From contig JBFMAE010000185.1 of the NCBI GenBank assembly GCA_040756085.1, forward strand, positions 1-9,230: a stretch of 9,230 nt of DNA. Direction: 5' to 3'. Made by a program: the position numbers and the translations under genes. Shown here one piece after another: positions 6,993 through 9,230 of this stretch (the first letter of the stretch is position 1; each line of letters opens with the position of its first letter). The DNA comes from JBFMAE01 sp040756085 (GTDB lineage: Bacteria > Desulfobacterota > BSN033 > UBA1163). The notes below the pieces were generated by a model that was given only the letters and a program-made list of their open reading frames with translations, made no database searches and was not told where the DNA came from.

Positions 6993-7532
6993 TTATAGTC
7001 TCAGTTCTACAGAACTTTTATTTGACTTGACCAACAAAAATTCGATGTTGCGTTTTAACTCCAACGGGGAAGTATGAACCCTTAGTTCCTTCTTAATCCG
7101 TCGCTGTAAATTGACAAGGTCATCAGATTCTACAAAAAACCGGCAAGGACTTCGACCACACGGAAGAGATCTGATGTGCACTTTAGCACCGATGGACTTC
7201 TTCTCTGTTTTTACTACAACCTTGACGATACCTGAGTTCCCTTTACTAAAAACATGATCTGTATTTAACCTGTGATAACCAAATACGGGGATATGATTGG
7301 AAAGGGCTTCAACAGCCTCACACTCAAACCTCGGATCTATATCTAATAATAGAAGGTATCCAGGCCTCCCCTTTTTTGTCATTGTTGGAATAAGGTGCCT
7401 GTTTCTTAGCCCAGGAATTTCAACATCCTCTAAGGCCCACCCCATCTCCTCTCCGGAGAGATGGTCAATATGGAATAGTAAGATTAACCCGCCTCTTTCT
7501 TCAAACATCAGGCGCTTCACATTCTTTTTCAT
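6993..7532 (-). CDS. Stand-alone LarC C-terminal-domain-like protein (nickel-pincer cofactor family)
   Basis: The 179-residue product resembles the C-terminal half of LarC, the CTP-dependent enzyme that inserts nickel into the pincer cofactor of lactate racemase. The clues are FHIDHLSGEEMGWALE at 20-35, matching the LarC NIDDM-x-(G/P)E-x-x-G-x-x-(M/L)E start, and IPTMTKKGRPGYLLLL at 48-63, matching its MKKGRPG segment. These come from recalled family patterns. The N-terminal LarC1 domain (usually with a DCFSGISGDM motif) is absent, and no larA, larB or larE is in the window. A Cys pair (125 and 130, PCGRSPC) follows. The ATG at 7532 overlaps the TGA of the decayed upstream frame as ATGA and has only a weak ribosome binding site, so coupling to an upstream gene was probably once important. 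The 594-residue gene follows after 29 bases. Inference: metal or nucleotide handling for that partner. Confidence 0.65.
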   Translation of the reverse strand: MKKNVKRLMFEERGGLILLFHIDHLSGEEMGWALEDVEIPGLRNRHLIPTMTKKGRPGYLLLLDIDPRFECEAVEALSNHIPVFGYHRLNTDHVFSKGNSGIVKVVVKTEKKSIGAKVHIRSLPCGRSPCRFFVESDDLVNLQRRIKKELRVHTSPLELKRNIEFLLVKSNKSSVELRL

Positions 7533-7850
7533 CTCAGACTATGCCCATCTTTGATAAAATGTCCATTGAATGTGGCAACGACCCACGTCAAATTTGCTTC
7601 TCCTTGTAGATTATGAGATACCGCATATAGAGGATCCCTTGGACCATTCGAAGCGAGGCCCAAGACCAAAGATCTTCATTATTCCACCAACACTGTCTCC
7701 AAGTACCTTTTAAGTTCGCTCCTTCTCGGGAGAATCTTCCCAATTAACCTTCACACATCTTCCCTATAGCTACCTGAGCACTAAACACGATCTTTCTTGC
7801 GTCAAGTATTCCACTACAATAGGAACGCGTTCCAACCCTCTTTTTAGTCC
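7529..7850 (-). pseudogene. Possible decayed reading frame between the ferritin-like and LarC-like genes
   Basis: No single frame is open across this 317-base gap, but protein-like stretches follow each other in different frames. From about 7840 to 7744 one frame reads GTRSYCSGILDARKIVFSA onward and stops at TAA. The next holds VKVNWEDSPEKERT, a TAA, then KVLGDSVGGIMKIFG. A third, 7666-7529, is 45 codons long and includes YAVSHNLQGEANLTWVVATF; its TGA overlaps the LarC-like ATG (ATGA). That overlap is typical of translationally coupled operon genes. Two frame changes and two stops would be needed to join the pieces. I do not recognise the family. The alternatives are non-coding sequence with chance open stretches, or indel errors in the assembly. 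Confidence 0.35.
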
Positions 7851-8317
7851 TATTGAGCCAAAATCATCGACTCCTCAAGGTGTTTTAACTTTAGCCTGTC
7901 GTCTAGATTTTCTTGGTTCATCTTCAAGAGGTCTCTGGCAATTCCGCTTCGCCGAACCTTTAACCGATTAGCAAGTTCATGGTAAAATTTCTCGGTCTTG
8001 TCCTCTATCTCTATGGCCAACTTAAGAATATCTGGATATTTTACCTTGTAACTTCGTTTAACTTCGATAATGTACTCACTCACATTCAAGCCAGCGATAG
8101 GTTCAAAAATACCGGTATCCATATCTGAATACATATTCTCTCTGTATAGTCTTTCGAGCGCCGCTCTGCGCTTCTTACCCGCCATCGCAAGCGATAGAAG
8201 AATATCCCTAACCTCAATGTTTTTTAGATTCCGAGTTGTTCCCTCATAGATTTCAATGGTCTGATCCTCTCTATGCATGGCAAACTTTAGGGCAGTCCCA
8301 AAATTAGTTAATTTCAC
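7850..8317 (-). CDS. Ferritin-like (rubrerythrin-fold) helical protein with degenerate metal ligands
   Basis: The 155-residue product is almost entirely helical and contains two similar halves. ALKFAMHREDQTIEIYEGTT (9-28) matches ILKLAIEIEDKTEKFYHELA (97-116), the helix pattern of ferritin-like and rubrerythrin domains. In active members each half is followed by an E-x-x-H helix. Here those positions read LAMAGKKRRAAL (43-54) and MNQENLDDRL (133-142), so the histidines and most glutamates are lost and a di-iron centre is unlikely. It may be a structural or regulatory derivative. The start is GTG at 8317, directly abutting the TAA of the dehydrogenase gene, with GAGGTGG inside that gene's last codons. 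The two are probably translationally coupled. No cysteine motif of a rubredoxin domain is present. Confidence 0.75.
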   Translation of the reverse strand: MKLTNFGTALKFAMHREDQTIEIYEGTTRNLKNIEVRDILLSLAMAGKKRRAALERLYRENMYSDMDTGIFEPIAGLNVSEYIIEVKRSYKVKYPDILKLAIEIEDKTEKFYHELANRLKVRRSGIARDLLKMNQENLDDRLKLKHLEESMILAQ

Positions 8318-9229
8318 TTAAAACCACCTCGTGATTACTATTTTTCTCTCGGTAAAAAACTGAATAGATTCTCGGCGACCATGGAGATCTCCAAAAAAGG
8401 AATCTTTTAGTCCCCCTAGGGTTGCAAAAGCCATCGTTGCAGCTACGCCAATGTTAATCCCGATGTTACCGCATGGCACTCTGTGCTGGAACTCTTGAGC
8501 CCATTTCCCACTCGATGTGAACAACAACCCAGAATGTCCAAAGCGACTTGCTTCAATAAGTTCCAACGCTTCATCAAAGTTATCTACTGGAATGATACAG
8601 GCAACTGGTCCAAATATCTCCTCTTTGGCAATAACCATATCTGACTTGACTTCATCGAAAATAGTAGGACCGACAAAAGCTCCATTGGGATACTCATTAA
8701 CCTTTATATTCCTACCGTCAAGGAGAAGCCTTCCGCCCTCTTCTATGCCTTTTTCTATAAACCCAAGGACAGTTTCCATGTGCTTCTTTGTGACCAGAGG
8801 GCCCATTTGGATTCCTTCTTCAAGGCCATAACCAACTTTAAGTTTTGAGGCCGCCTCAACAAATCCCTCTTTTAGAGGCTTATAAACATCTCCAACAGGC
8901 ACTGCTACTGCTCCTGCGAGACATCGCTGCCCCGCACAGCCAAAGAAGGAAGTTAACATGGCTGCTATTGTTCTTTCTATGTCAGCATCAGGCATGACTA
9001 CTAAAAAATTTTTTGCTCCACCTGCAACCTGAGCTCTCTTGCCATTTTCTGCCGCTTTCTGATAAAGGAGTTTTCCAACTGGAGTAGAACCAACAAAAGA
9101 GAGTCCTTTTGTATCTGGACTTCTTAAAAGCCTATCTACGACTTCCCTACTTCCATGAACCAGATTTACTACGCCGGGGGGAAATCCCGCTTTATCTATC
9201 AGTTCGAATATCTTAACCTGCGTAATAGG
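8318..9229 (-). CDS. mmsA: Methylmalonate-semialdehyde dehydrogenase (CoA-acylating), N-terminus beyond window
   Basis: The last 303 residues of an aldehyde dehydrogenase are present; about 180-200 residues should lie upstream of the window. The frame stays open to the edge, so an ATG at 8995 is an internal Met (VVMPDAD), not the start. Visible segments are VVNLVHG, the NAD-site stretch LSFVGSTPVGK, GKRAQVAGGAKN and the catalytic loop FFGCAGQRCLAG, with the active Cys at visible residue 103. The acidic residue of the usual LELGGK motif is missing (VAGGAKN), as in the CoA-dependent methylmalonate-semialdehyde dehydrogenases, which thiolyse the acyl-enzyme with CoA. Known reactions are methylmalonate semialdehyde to propionyl-CoA plus CO2 and malonate semialdehyde to acetyl-CoA, in valine, beta-alanine or inositol breakdown. 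It leads the operon that continues with the ferritin-like gene. The fit to family is strong; the physiological substrate is inferred. Confidence 0.88.
   Translation of the reverse strand, partial: PITQVKIFELIDKAGFPPGVVNLVHGSREVVDRLLRSPDTKGLSFVGSTPVGKLLYQKAAENGKRAQVAGGAKNFLVVMPDADIERTIAAMLTSFFGCAGQRCLAGAVAVPVGDVYKPLKEGFVEAASKLKVGYGLEEGIQMGPLVTKKHMETVLGFIEKGIEEGGRLLLDGRNIKVNEYPNGAFVGPTIFDEVKSDMVIAKEEIFGPVACIIPVDNFDEALELIEASRFGHSGLLFTSSGKWAQEFQHRVPCGNIGINIGVAATMAFATLGGLKDSFFGDLHGRRESIQFFTERKIVITRWF
8324..8330 (-). promoter_or_regulatory. Ribosome binding site of the ferritin-like gene inside mmsA
   Basis: GAGGTGG lies in the last codons of the dehydrogenase, six bases before the GTG start at 8317. 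It supports translational coupling and the non-ATG start. Confidence 0.6.
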
Positions 9230-9230
9230 A

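Noticed and set aside
7529..7850. LarC1 domain upstream of the LarC2-like gene, joined by programmed frameshifting as in lactobacilli
   Set aside because: None of the LarC1 motifs (DCFSGISGDM, HFHEVGA) appears in any frame, and several lesions rather than one shift would be needed.

Overview
All genes that can be supported here lie on the minus strand, so transcription runs from high to low coordinates. The sequence looks bacterial: AGGAGG-type ribosome binding sites, a lipoprotein signal with a clear lipobox, and close gene packing with coupled starts. Base composition is moderate, on the AT-rich side. Archaeal-type LeuC/LeuD, a CoA-dependent methylmalonate-semialdehyde dehydrogenase and a LarC-like domain would suit an anaerobic or facultative lineage such as Desulfobacterota-like or Clostridia-like bacteria. 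That placement is inference, and no marker gene settles it.

Layout in transcription order. (1) 9229-8318: a methylmalonate-semialdehyde dehydrogenase (mmsA type) missing its N-terminus, directly followed by a degenerate ferritin-like gene (8317-7850). (2) 7850-7529: an apparently decayed reading frame whose last stop overlaps the start of the next gene as ATGA. (3) 7532-6993: a stand-alone protein resembling the C-terminal domain of the nickel-pincer cofactor protein LarC, then a 594-residue protein of no family I recognise (6963-5179). These two look like an operon and are the most promising candidate for something undescribed. (4) 5178-4968: a spacer with hairpins, then a DapA/N-acetylneuraminate-lyase superfamily aldolase (4967-4047) with an altered GTTGE motif. 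(5) 4046-3497: a gap holding two gene relics, the start of a secreted substrate-binding protein with in-frame stops and the end of an OsmC-family gene. (6) 3496-974: an operon of LeuC-type and LeuD-type hydro-lyase subunits and a SAM methyltransferase. (7) About 861-975: paired GC-rich hairpins that look like a REP or IS200/IS605-end type element. (8) 834-1: an esterase-713-like alpha/beta hydrolase lipoprotein, cut by the window edge.

The content suggests small organic acid metabolism: an aldehyde dehydrogenase giving propionyl-CoA or acetyl-CoA, a hydroxyacid hydro-lyase, a pyruvate-type aldolase and an esterase. Around it is sequence in decay, with up to three relics in about 4.3 kb. No intact plus-strand gene, tRNA, rRNA or CRISPR array was seen.
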